A DNA stretch of 64,000 bases from Blattamonas nauphoetae (lineage: Eukaryota > Preaxostyla > Oxymonadida), in the NCBI GenBank assembly GCA_033064195.1, contig JARBJD010000383.1, forward strand, positions 1 to 64,000. Direction: 5' to 3'. Positions 22,526 through 33,800 of this stretch are shown in pieces. The stretch's first letter is position 1, and each line of letters begins with the position of its first letter. The position numbers and the translations under genes are program-made. Under the pieces are notes generated by a model, which ran no database searches, had not been told where the DNA came from, and was given only the letters and a program-made list of their open reading frames with translations.

Positions 22526-25500
22526 ATGGGAAATGCGTGCTGTTGGAGTGAGGTCAATGATGTAGGTTTGTAATCATCGCACGACAATCTCATTCTTGTT
22601 TTTCATTTTCCAGAATCAGTAAATGAACTCTCACAGAAAGAAACAGTCACAGAAGCGCCTCTTCCTTTTGTTGTTTATGATTTGGATAATCGAGAGTTTG
22701 TTTCTTTCCTCTCCCTCATCATGAATTGTCTATCAGAGTTGTGGCCGGAGAGGAAGGAACATTCGAGATAATGTTAACGAAATCGTCGCAGATATCGATT
22801 GACGATGTAGTTATTAATATATGTGGGCCAGATGAACCAGTTCGATTTGATATTGAGAAAACAACACATCGAATGCGAGCTACATTCATTTTAGACAAAA
22901 CAGGAGCATACGAAATCACTTTTCAGATAGCAGGAGTGATTCATGGAAGTAAGTATAGTATTCTTGTCAAGCCTGGACCACTTGATCTTCAAATGACTCG
23001 AGTGACATTCCCCTCGGCGATTCTGGATACACAAAATATCTATACAATCTTGGTGTGCTTTTTCATCTTTAATTGTTCTCTGTAGGTTGAATTTTATGAT
23101 TCATTCAACAATGGGGTCAATACAGAGTCGTGGGAGGAGGTGACACTTGATGCTGGTATCCACTCGATTGAATGGTCTTATACGTATCTTGGAAACAACG
23201 GGGGAGAAGTAAGCATGTACATAAGGAACGAGGAGATGGCTGCAACCATAGAAATTCTTGTTGGGGGCACCAGGGTAGGCCCTGTTTTTTCATTCGCCGC
23301 ATTATCACGTGGAAACCGGCGAAAATTGGACGAAATACTGGCACTTCAAAAGGGAGTATTTACATGTGACGCGTTGGTTCCACAACAAAATGAGAACCCT
23401 CTAGATCAGTCTGGCCAGACAAACCGAATGCGATGGTCGCTGATCCGATCGAATTCACTCTCTTTAGTGTCCCCACCAGCTTCCCCATCATCACTTCACA
23501 GCCCTACAGGGTCTGTACATTCGCAAGATCAGGCATTCTTCCCACGAACGGATTCCACACCGGAAATGAATCGGCCGAGGCGTCAAGGGTCTACCGTGCT
23601 TAGAAATGAATTTTCACCATCCCAAGCATCGATTGGGAGTTGCTCGAGGAATGAGGATGTGCGAAAAGTGGAGATAGAGGTCACACCTGGTCAGATCCTG
23701 ATCAAGAAAAAGAAACTCTTCGTAAAAGGAAAGATGTTGGACGTGTACACGTTAAATGAAACTATCATTGTTTGTTACACTCTTATTCTCATTATTCTTA
23801 CTTGATATCAATATACTTCATTTATTCTCACAATAATCTCTCTTCCTACTTCCGTCCTCCAGTTCTCTCCAGCGAGCCCTGCTGTGACCCTCCTCTCCCC
23901 CACCGAAGGCGACCTCACCCTCTCCCTCCACCCCTCCTTCCTCGCTCCGTCCTTCCCGCTCTTCTTCTCCGTCCTCCTCTCGTTCTCTTCCACCTTCATT
24001 TTCGACAAAACCGACCAAATTGCCATGCTCGACGTCACACTCGAGCCAGTCTCCCGTCGCGATGGCTCCTTACTCGTCGTAAACAGAGCATTTCTCTTCG
24101 AATCGTCGTGTTCTGAGGCGATGAACGTGAAAGATGCTGAAGGCCCACTTTTCGTGGAATTCGACGGGGAGGAGGGGTTGGATGCAGGCGGACTGGAAAG
24201 AGAGTGGATGGAGCTCATTGCAGATGAGTTGATGGGGAAACAGAAGAGCGGGGAAGGAGACAAGGAGAAGAAAGAAGACGAGGAGATGAGCAGAGCAAGG
24301 ACGGGCAGGATGGAAACAATGCGAGAAGAGAATCAAGACGACGACGACTTCTCAAGCGAGCATGACGGTGAAATGGACGAAGACATCGACCTCCATCCCG
24401 AAATGGACCTCGATATTCCCGATCTGCCGCAAGCGGACTCGCCCACATCACCAACCATCAACCCTCTTACCACGCCACCACTCTCACCCCAATATCTCTC
24501 ACCATTCGGTCTCGCTCCTCTCGAACCAGATCCCCTTCAAGACACGCCAGACCAACCGGGCAATCACTCTAACCAACCTCAACCATTCAAAGACGATAGC
24601 GCGGACAATGGGTGTGCGTTCGATGATGAAGAAAGGGAGGCCCAGGCACGAGCGGTTGAACGACGGAACAAGGAGACCTTCCACATCACTCGTCGACACC
24701 GACCAACCCAGCCGTCCCGACTGGCTGTCTCTCACAGCACTTTGCCGTCTCCGATGCTCTCAGGTCGAACATCCCCTCAACTGACACAGTCTTTCGTCTC
24801 GACACTCTTTGTCGCCTCGCCCAACACTGATGTGTATCTCATCAATCCCCAAATGGAAGACAACCCATCAGCGCTGATGTCATACCGATTCGTTGGGAGG
24901 GTGATTGCGTGGGCGTTGGTTGACGATGTCCTGTTTCCGATGAAGTTTGGGTGGAGTGTGTTGAAGAAGTTGATGAACAAGGCGCTGACGATGGCGGATG
25001 TGGCTCATGATGATCCAGACTTCTATCAGGAGAGGGTGTGCTGAGCATTTTGAGATTTTGGGTGCTCTGTTGATCTCTGAGTGTTTTTGGTCGTTTTGTT
25101 ATTCTTCATTGTCTTCTTCGTCTTCTCTCCATCATCTTCCTCTTCGCTCTCCTCTCCCTCCAGATCCGCTTCCTCCTCGACACCGACCTGTCAACTCTCG
25201 ACCCCTCCCTCTTCAACCTGACCTTCTCTGACGACGAGATGTGTCGTGTCAACGGCGAGGTGACCTTCCGAACGTTCGATCTCGTCAAGAACGGCCGAGA
25301 AATCGCCGTCACCGAAGCCAACAAACTCGATTTTGTTCATCTCCTCTGCTCTCATCGTTTGTGGAACAGGGTCAAACGCTGTTTATTCGCAATGAGGAAG
25401 GGTGTGAGGGATGTTCTCGGCAAACGATCGCTGGGGTTTCTAACAGCTGGGGAGTTGTCATACTTCTTGAGTGGCGAGCAGGAGATTGAAGTGGAGGAGT

Positions 25501-25996
25501 TGGTTGAGTCGATTCGGGTGTCGGGGAAGAAGAGCAAGGAGGAGAACAAGAAGGTGTTGGGATGGACTGCGCTGTATTTGAGATCGGCGAAGAACGACTT
25601 GTTGAAGAAGTATGCAGACTTGGGTGATGTGTTGAGTTTGTTCATTGAGATCATTCTTCTCCATTTTGTTCGCCCTCCTCCTTTCTCCCTCCCTTCTATC
25701 ATTCCTCTTCTCCATCTCATTTTCCTCTTCCTTCCATCAACCAATCCTCCCATCTCCTCTCTCCCAGTTTCGTGCGTTTCATCACTGGCTCATCGAATGT
25801 CCACCCAACCGGCTTCAAACACTATTCACCGCCAATCTCACTCTATGTCAATCTACACCTTCCAAAAGACGCCCTTCCGGTCGCCCACACTTGTTTCCAT
25901 CAGCTGGACGTTCCTCTCTATCCCTGTTACCAGGTGTTCCAAAACAAGCTCACAACTGCGATTCAGGAGGCGTCGAGTGGCTTCTTTCTTGTTTGA
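22526..25996 (+). CDS. HECT E3 ubiquitin ligase with filamin-like repeat (AREL1-like)
   Basis: Seven exons join in frame to about 996 residues: 22526-22565, 22614-22695, 22737-23052, 23086-23769, 23863-25035, 25164-25630 and 25768-25996. Introns are 48, 41, 33, 93, 128 and 137 nt, all GT-AG. The N-terminus MGNACC has Gly2 and adjacent Cys residues, a classic signal for N-myristoylation plus palmitoylation, so membrane tethering is likely. A filamin/ABP280-type immunoglobulin repeat follows (ending DKTGAYEITFQIAGVIHGSK). The C-terminal HECT domain starts near DVTLEPVSRRDGSLL and has a long acidic insert (about 24.2-24.75 kb). It ends with the catalytic cysteine in LPVAHTCFHQLD and a C-terminal EASSGFFLV, ending in UGA. 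Filamin repeat plus HECT is the layout of metazoan AREL1, which attaches ubiquitin to substrates. Confidence 0.92.
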
Positions 25997-26827
25997 TTTT
26001 TGTCGTTTGTCTTTTACTCTTATTTTCAATATTGATACTCCTTCGAATTGTTCTTTGACGTTTGGGCGATGTCACGGATTCATTTCAATGTCCATTCAAG
26101 TCTAATCTCGATTTTATGCACAAATTTCTGACTTGATTGTCATGACCGATTCTCTGACCAAAACCAACCAGGATCAATTGCTTTTCTGATTTATACCATG
26201 AGATCAATGCCATCATCCCATTCTCCGCACAATGGAAGGTATTCGGGACTCCTTAAATCCCATATTTCATCGATGTGAAACAGAAGTCATGAAATGAGTC
26301 GATCAGTTCTGTTTAAGTCTTTCGTTCATATGTGTGTGTGGAAATCAGATCGAAGAAGGCCACAATGAGAAGGCTATCGTGGGCTTTGAGAGAAAGAGTG
26401 ATATGCGAGCTGTGCTCCCCAAATCTTGGCAAGTGAATGCACTGACTCCGGATTATCGGAGGAAATGCGGGGAAATCAAGACAGCAAAACAGAAAAGTGC
26501 ATGTTGGATGAAGATAATCAAAAATGGTGAATGAACGATCCCGAGAATGAAAAGATGACATTCGTGTGGTGATCTCATCGGAAGACTCGGCTCTCCAAAT
26601 CAAAAGGTGTTGTGATGGCACAACCTCACCAATCATAAGCCCAACACCAGGCTAATCAAGAGCAATGACATGAAAAGAATGATGAGAGTGGAGAATCTGT
26701 CTATGAGAAAAAAAAAGAATCGTGTGGTGAATGATTCGTCCAGTAGAGAATCGTGTGTGACGTGGATCTTTGACGTGAATAAAAGACTTGCGATGGATGA
26801 AGTGGAGTGAGTGGGCTGAGATAGGGT
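25997..26827. other. Spacer between HECT gene and pseudokinase gene
   Basis: The 3' ends of two convergent genes face each other here. The only notable open frame (26334-26534, plus) has 66 codons and no recognisable domain. I see no repeats or RNA genes. Confidence 0.4.
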
Positions 26828-29800
26828 TCATGGAGGACACATCTCGGCTCTCTTTGAGGTGACTGTATCTTCGATGAATGTGTGTGTTTCGAGGAAAGAC
26901 GAGAGTTCGACGAGTGAGGGCCGTTTCGATGGATCGACTGAGAGACAGCGGAGGATCAGCTCGGAAAAGGACGAATCTGCCACTTTGTCCATCGGTGGGA
27001 CGACTCCCAGCTTCATCTGCCGACACGCTGTCACAGCATCCACTTCTCCGAATGGGACTTGTCCAGTCTCAATTTCCCACAAGATCAGGCCAAGACTAAA
27101 AACTGACGCTGCTGAATGATCAATTGATGCTTGTTCAGAGAACACTTCTGGTGCTTGCCAGCGTTGGTGAGGTGAATCTTTCTTGGCTGCGACAGTCGCA
27201 GAAAGGGGTTGGTCAGAAAGTTGTGGGTCTGGATGGACTGAAGCCTGATTGTTTTCAAAGTTCAGTTGGAGGAACACGTTGTTCAATCTGTCAATAAAAA
27301 TGGTGTACGGCGAGAGATGACGAGGAAAGTCGATTTCGGTCTTCATTTGAACAAGTGCCTCAATGCCCTTGACCAATTGCTGCATGACTCTCTTTTTCTC
27401 GAATCCAGATTGATCATCGTGAATCAGCGTGTAGAGAGTCGTTGGGGACTCGATTGTCTTGATTTCGCATTTGTTCTCACAGGTCAGAACTTCGATAACT
27501 CCTTTCCTTTCATGTGTCGATCGTTGGTTGGAGTGGTTTTGACTGTTGTTGAATGTCTTCTCGCTTGTGAACGCTGGAAGATTCCCGCTCTGCGACATCT
27601 GATCGATTCCATTCGAATCGAGGAGTTCTTCGCCCTTCACTTGGATTTGGTCGTCATTTGATTGTTCTTCCATCTCTTTCAGTTTCACGTCGCTTTCTTT
27701 CTTTCGACGTAACACGATCACAATCACAACAATCGCAATCAGAAGGCACAAAAAGAGGCTCAGAACAACAGGAATCAGCCAGCTCATCAATCTCTTCATT
27801 TCTTTGGTCATCGATTTCCCCTCAACGTAATTCGACTTCGGAATCGAAAAAGACAATCCTTCCTTCACTTTCACTGTAATCTCTTCAGCGGGATTTGATT
27901 CGTGTTTAGTCAGAGAAATCACAGAGTACGTTTCCCCATTCTTCAGAACGGTTGCATTCCCAGCGACTTGGATGTCGTGACTTGTTCCAAAGAATGAATC
28001 TCCGAGTGTGTCTGCTGTGATTGAGATTGTTGTTTTCGTGTTCTCCTTGTCAGCCACGACACAATCGAATGATCCACTCAATTGTCCCGTCCCAGACAGG
28101 GTGATCGTCGCTGTCTTGTTGTCCTTGTCTTCAGGGACGAGAGGAGGAAGCTCTGGTTTGGCAGGAGTGGTGAATGAGAGAAAGTCTGGTGTTGCCGACA
28201 GATCGAATTTCCACGCTGCTTTATGAATCGCGAAGTCGGCGTTCGTTTGAGATGGTTGTTCGTTCGAGTCTTCAGCAATTACTAAAAGAGATGTGACTGT
28301 GTATCTCGTTGAATATTGAAGTGTTGTCGTGTCTTCACCAACAACCTCTTCACCCTCCCCAATCCCTCCATTCATCTGAAACACAATTGAGACCTGCTTC
28401 CCACCATCGTCTTCCACGTTCATCTCACATTTCTGTTCAACATTCGGAAACGATGCTTCCATTCTGAGTTTTATCTTTCCTGTCTCGTCCGCCACGCACT
28501 CCACACTTTTCGACAAGAATGGTCCGATCACTGCTTCGTAGGGTTTGCAGATTGGACTTCCATTATCTTTCCCAACCTCTTTCATCGCAATCGGACTTCC
28601 TCCAGTCGTGAAACAGTTCGCAAATGAGACTTCACCTGGTATTGTATCGTATCCCCTTCCCATGAATAATATGTGGCATGTTGGGTATAACAAAGCCGGA
28701 GGAGCTTCCTTGTCCATTGAAGGATCATCGTTGGCAAAGTGGATTTTCTGGAACGAAATTCGGCTGGGAGAGGCACGGGTCATGAGGAGGAATGATCCAC
28801 TCGATGAGCAGTTCACAATTTGAATGTTAGAAAACACAGATGCAACATTTTCGTTCACAGTGACAGTCAAAGCTGATCCAAAGTATCCTCTGCATCGCTT
28901 GAACAGACAGTCAGTCACCAAAGCCGGAGCGTACGTGGAGACAAGAAGGCCACTTCTGTAAGCAGCAGAGCATTCCTCAAACAGACAGGCGATAATCTCA
29001 CATTTTGTGTTGGTTCGACCTGAGCTGTTGATTGAATCAGAGACACTAAGTCCACCGCATTCGCCGTTGGAAGAGCACGACAAGAACTGGCACTGTTCAA
29101 TGAGGATTTCTGTTACAGAGTCGTCCGAGTGTGGAGAGAGTGTGACACGGCCAGCACCATAGTCACTGCTACATTCACACTCTTCGAAGCGAGTGTTGGT
29201 GAGGCGGAGATCCTCACCTTTCGCTTGGAATAGCAGTGCTCCGGGGTTTGTTGATGATGATCGACATCTCTCGATGATGCAGTTGTCAATGTGGGTAGAC
29301 ATGATTGTTGTGAGAATATAAACGGCTCCGCACGATTTGGCAACACAATTTGTGAAGTTGACCTTGTTCAACGTGAGTGATTGTGTCGATGAAGGAGAAT
29401 CCGAAGAGGAGATTCTGAGTGCACCACCATCCAGAGTTGATGTACAACCCGTGTATGCCGTGTGAGAACAAGAAAAATCGAGAAATGAGGATGGTTTGAC
29501 GATGACGCATCCTTCCGTCCAGCCAGTGTGAGTTGGGTCATCTGTGGCTTGTGTGAAGGTGCAGCTTTCGAGCTCGATCGGAGCAGGGAAAGCGTCGAAG
29601 GAGAGAGCGTGTTCAGATGACGGGACATCTGCGGCAGTGAATGAGCATTTCCAGAACTTGATCTTTTGATCAGAGGAGGGCGACGATGATGTGAAAGAGG
29701 AGTGAATGGATGGGTCGAAGTCATGTTCAATGGAGCCAATCGTCACTTTTCCTTCGTTGTTCGAATAGCGACGAGTCAGAACCGTCGTCTGTGATGACAA

Positions 29801-30802
29801 GAACGACGAGTTCACACAAAGAAGAGATCCTCCATTGTGAACATCTCGAACACACGTCCCACACAGATCCCACATGCCTCTCACCGACACGCACCCAGCC
29901 ATCTTCTGCTTTAGATGTTGTTGGTGTGACGAATCAGCATTGAGAACGCTGCTCATGTTGAAGAGGTTCAACGATGATGCCACGCAGGATAGATTCGGCT
30001 GATCATCTGGTCTGCCTTGCAGTTCAGCCAATGAGAGGCCCATTCCGTCGCTATCTGAAACAGAAAGCGAGGAGAACGAACAACTCCGGATTGAGACTTC
30101 CACAGCGTCATTCTGTTTTATGTCGGAGCAGATTTTCACGAATCCTGCAAACAAGCCAGATGGAGCGTCCATTGAGCATCGTTCGACGCTAATGGCTGTT
30201 CCTGTTGGCGAAAAATCCGTGTTTTCAGATGTCACCGCAAAAATGCTTGATGAATGTCCGATTCGGAATGAACAGTCTGATACTGTCAACAATGATCGAG
30301 ATACAACAGCACAGTGACAATCAGCGGCACTCATATCTTTTCCGACATTTTGAGTTTTCGATTTTGGAAGAATGTCGATTCCGAGATTCTGAAGCTTTAT
30401 TGAGACATTACACATGATGAAGATGCTTGTCTGCGCGGATATCCGATCGTTTCTTCTTGACATTTGTTGATTCGTTTCCAATATGGAAATGACCGAACTT
30501 TTCTGTCCGAGGATCGTTGGCTCTTCTGTGCTGTACAACAACATTTTTGATTCTGATAATCGAATTCCGCTTCCATGGTAGTTTCCATTCGGGATATTGA
30601 TGATACATTCATTGCAATCCGTGTTCTGGTTGTTTGTTTCCATGGGCTTCAAAAGTGACTCAAGAGAGGTGGAGAGTGTTGTTTTCGATGGACGATAACC
30701 TGACACATGAGTGCCTAAACAAATCCCTGCGAGGAGGAGAACGATTTGAAAAACCATGGATCTCCCAAAGATGAGGTGTCGAAATTGATCCTGCCCATAC
30801 AT
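26828..30802 (-). CDS. Receptor-like protein: beta-helix ectodomain, TM, pseudokinase tail
   Basis: The open frame of 1,324 codons has no intron and ends in UGA. It could start at 30802 or, with a cleaner signal peptide (MVFQIVLLLAGICLGTHVSG), at Met15 (30760). The ectodomain (~90-720) is Ser/Cys-rich with repeated short strand-turn units typical of pectate-lyase-like beta-helices. Beta-sandwich-like repeats follow. One TM segment lies at ~1004-1032 (WLIPVVLSLFLCLLIAIVVI). The tail has a kinase C-lobe: HLSPYTIFID in place of the catalytic loop, no DFG, then RWQAPEVF (~1214) and FSLGLILWEIETGQVPFGEV. Catalysis is therefore unlikely; ligand binding and signalling by scaffolding are inferred. 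It stands head to head with the gene at 30835. Confidence 0.88.
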   Translation of the reverse strand: MYGQDQFRHLIFGRSMVFQIVLLLAGICLGTHVSGYRPSKTTLSTSLESLLKPMETNNQNTDCNECIINIPNGNYHGSGIRLSESKMLLYSTEEPTILGQKSSVISILETNQQMSRRNDRISAQTSIFIMCNVSIKLQNLGIDILPKSKTQNVGKDMSAADCHCAVVSRSLLTVSDCSFRIGHSSSIFAVTSENTDFSPTGTAISVERCSMDAPSGLFAGFVKICSDIKQNDAVEVSIRSCSFSSLSVSDSDGMGLSLAELQGRPDDQPNLSCVASSLNLFNMSSVLNADSSHQQHLKQKMAGCVSVRGMWDLCGTCVRDVHNGGSLLCVNSSFLSSQTTVLTRRYSNNEGKVTIGSIEHDFDPSIHSSFTSSSPSSDQKIKFWKCSFTAADVPSSEHALSFDAFPAPIELESCTFTQATDDPTHTGWTEGCVIVKPSSFLDFSCSHTAYTGCTSTLDGGALRISSSDSPSSTQSLTLNKVNFTNCVAKSCGAVYILTTIMSTHIDNCIIERCRSSSTNPGALLFQAKGEDLRLTNTRFEECECSSDYGAGRVTLSPHSDDSVTEILIEQCQFLSCSSNGECGGLSVSDSINSSGRTNTKCEIIACLFEECSAAYRSGLLVSTYAPALVTDCLFKRCRGYFGSALTVTVNENVASVFSNIQIVNCSSSGSFLLMTRASPSRISFQKIHFANDDPSMDKEAPPALLYPTCHILFMGRGYDTIPGEVSFANCFTTGGSPIAMKEVGKDNGSPICKPYEAVIGPFLSKSVECVADETGKIKLRMEASFPNVEQKCEMNVEDDGGKQVSIVFQMNGGIGEGEEVVGEDTTTLQYSTRYTVTSLLVIAEDSNEQPSQTNADFAIHKAAWKFDLSATPDFLSFTTPAKPELPPLVPEDKDNKTATITLSGTGQLSGSFDCVVADKENTKTTISITADTLGDSFFGTSHDIQVAGNATVLKNGETYSVISLTKHESNPAEEITVKVKEGLSFSIPKSNYVEGKSMTKEMKRLMSWLIPVVLSLFLCLLIAIVVIVIVLRRKKESDVKLKEMEEQSNDDQIQVKGEELLDSNGIDQMSQSGNLPAFTSEKTFNNSQNHSNQRSTHERKGVIEVLTCENKCEIKTIESPTTLYTLIHDDQSGFEKKRVMQQLVKGIEALVQMKTEIDFPRHLSPYTIFIDRLNNVFLQLNFENNQASVHPDPQLSDQPLSATVAAKKDSPHQRWQAPEVFSEQASIDHSAASVFSLGLILWEIETGQVPFGEVDAVTACRQMKLGVVPPMDKVADSSFSELILRCLSVDPSKRPSLVELSSFLETHTFIEDTVTSKRAEMCPP

Positions 30803-30834
30803 CGAAACCTGCTAATTTCGTCCAAAGAACGACC
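30803..30834. promoter_or_regulatory. Bidirectional promoter gap
   Basis: Only 32 bp (74 bp if the downstream ATG of the minus gene is used) separate the start codons of two divergent receptor pseudokinase genes. Both core promoters must lie here or inside the coding regions. No obvious TATA or initiator motif stands out. Confidence 0.4.
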
Positions 30835-33800
30835 ATGAAATGGGCATGGGCTACTCTATTAATCATGGAAATCGCCACAGTCTCAAACATGTGTGATGAC
30901 CACCTTCCGCTTTCAGATGTTCTTGACGTCAAAGTTGGACACACTAATTCCAGGCAATCGTACACAATCACATTACCTAAAGGGGTCTATCATGCTAAAG
31001 ATCTCGAGATATTCTCACAACAGCTGACGTTGATTGGACAACGAACGAAACTGATTCGTAGTGATGGCAACACATATGAGAACTCCGCCAATGAAGAAAC
31101 GTCACAAGCCGTCCAAACAAACATCGATATTGAACACCCGAACTGTCTTTTGTCTGTTCAAAACAGCACGCTGCTTTTCTCCTCATGGATTCTTGATTGC
31201 AGCTCCGGCCAAACTGTTGTTTGTGCAGTCTCGTCATCAGATGTGACTATTAGCGACTCGGATGTTCTCTCCAATCTGGAGTACTCGCCATTCATGATCA
31301 GCAATGATGGTGTTGATCATCGATCGAATATACACATTTTTTCGACAACACACAAATCATCGTCAAAATGTCTGCTTCCTTTTGTGGATGTTCTCTGTCG
31401 ACCCGTTAAAGTTCCCAGAATACTTCAAAATGATGCTGGGCACTGGATTCACGACTTAATATCGGTTTCTGGAAGTGGACTGACACTCTCCGATCAAACA
31501 CTGATTCTTGGATCTGGACCCCTCTTCTCCTTCAAAATGCACGACTTACCGTCTTCAAGTGGTTCCTCCCGCAATGTTGAAGTCAATACCTGTCTCTCAT
31601 CGAGCCGCCTTTTGAATGTTACCAGCTTCGGCAACACGCAAATGAAGACGGGACGAAGGATGGGAAGCGAAGTTAAGCAGACAGTGATCGGCTGCAGTGT
31701 GTCCTCCTGCACAAACCACGACTCTGGAACGACATTCCTCTCTCCGAATTGGGGAGGGAGTCTTACCTGCCAGAACAGCTCGTTCTCGTCGTGTGTGCGC
31801 ACATCGAACGCCATCATCGACCACAAACACCAAAACATAACCAAATCCCATCCGATTAATCGCACAGAAGTTCTCTCCTCATCCGACGTGACATCTGTCA
31901 CCTTCACACTTTGCACCTTCGACAGAATGTCAGTCGATTCCTCGTCAACCACCAAAGGTGGAGCTGCCATTCACCTCAATCAATCTAACTCCACTCTCTC
32001 CATCCACCAATGCTCCTTCCACATCTGCACTGTGACAGTCGGCCAATTTGAACGAGGCGGTGGAGCGATTCTCCTCACCAGCATGTATCCCGACTCCCCA
32101 ATCACAATCACATCCTCCTCGTTCACGGAATGCGAGTCCACAGCCTCGGGCCTCATTGATATTGAAGGTGGAGCACTTCTTTGTGATTCTCCCTCCACTC
32201 TCACAATGAGCGACTGCTTCTTTGAGAAGGACAAGTCGATCAATTCAGGAGCTGCCTCACTTTGCAGACATTCCCGCGCGACTCTGACGAATTGTTTCTT
32301 CGTCTCGTGTGAAGCACGCCTTTGTGGTGGGGGACTCGGCCTCACTGACATCAAATCGGTCTCTCTCTCGTTTTTACGGTTTCGGAAATGTGTGGCGAGT
32401 GGGTATGATGCTTCCAAAACGAAAGACATTTTCATCAAGCACATGGACTCGGAGCTCGTCGAAACAAACGCTGTTGTATATTCTGATTCATCTTCATCTG
32501 CACCGACAATAACTGTTCATGTCACTACGAACGCGGTTGATGCAACAGTTGAAGCGACCTCAGACATACCGATTGCTGGAACTGTGGGAATCTTGCTGGC
32601 TGGATCCAACGTTCCACGTCTCGTCCAAGTTGTATTTGGAGTCAAAACTGCAACGGCAACGACAGGCTCAGTGACTGTCTCGTCTGGAGCGAATGGCATC
32701 CTCCCGCCAGCGACCTATACTGTCCGCTCATCGTCCTACATTCCATATCCTCGTCCAACGATCAAGTCTGCTGAGTCTGCTCGAAAAGATGAGAACACGA
32801 CTAAAATCACGCTGAATGGAGTTGCGATGGACGAAGGATCGTATTCAATGCAACTCTCGAGAGGTGGGCAGACGTGGAACGTTTCACTGATTTGGGAAGG
32901 AAGCAAAAAGTTGACAGGAACAGCACCTCTCTATCCATCGAACGCCGAAGGACGACTGAACTATTCCACACTCTACACAGTCACCAAAGTCGAATGGATC
33001 TCAGAAGGCGTTCGAACTGACCTCGACCTTTCCACCAAAATCAACTTCACCACACCATCAGAACCAACCCGCATCGAGAAATGCCTTGCTGTGGCACTCT
33101 CCCCTGATCGCACAAAGATTTCTCTCTCGCTCGAAGGACGATTGATCCACGACAGAATGGGGTATCTCTCTCTCAATCGTGATTCGTTTGCGTGTGAATC
33201 GGATTATCCTGTGACTGATGTGAACTCAACACACGCAACCGTGAATTTTAGAGTGGATTCGTCAGAATCTGACTACACTGTGGAGTACGGGAAGGAGTAC
33301 ACACTTCAAGTTCCTGAGGATGAAGCAGATGAACTGTTCGTCAACGAAGGAATCGTCATTCGAGTCCCTCATCCTCCACGACTGGTCGGTCTCGAAGCGA
33401 AGTTCAATCCGCAACGCACAGCCTTCACCATCCATCTCACTGGCACTGATTTCGTTCCGAACGCAAAATACACACTCCAACTCAATTCATCACTCAATCT
33501 TTCAGTGACCATCAAAACTACTGTGAAAGGAGAGTCTGTACTTGCCCCGATCGGTCTGAATGGAAAGATGAAGTGTAGCGAAACATACACACTCACAGCA
33601 CTCACCCCATCCATGCAAGGCACTGGCCTCATTCTGAACACAACTGGTCACTCATTCACCACTCTCACCAAACCAACCAATCTCGAATTGTTGGTTGGAT
33701 GGAGAGGCTTTGGAATACTGACTTGTGGAGATGAGAAAACCCCATGCGATAGTTTGAAGGATGCGATGACGGTTGTGGAAGGTCTCTCGATCAAGGACGT

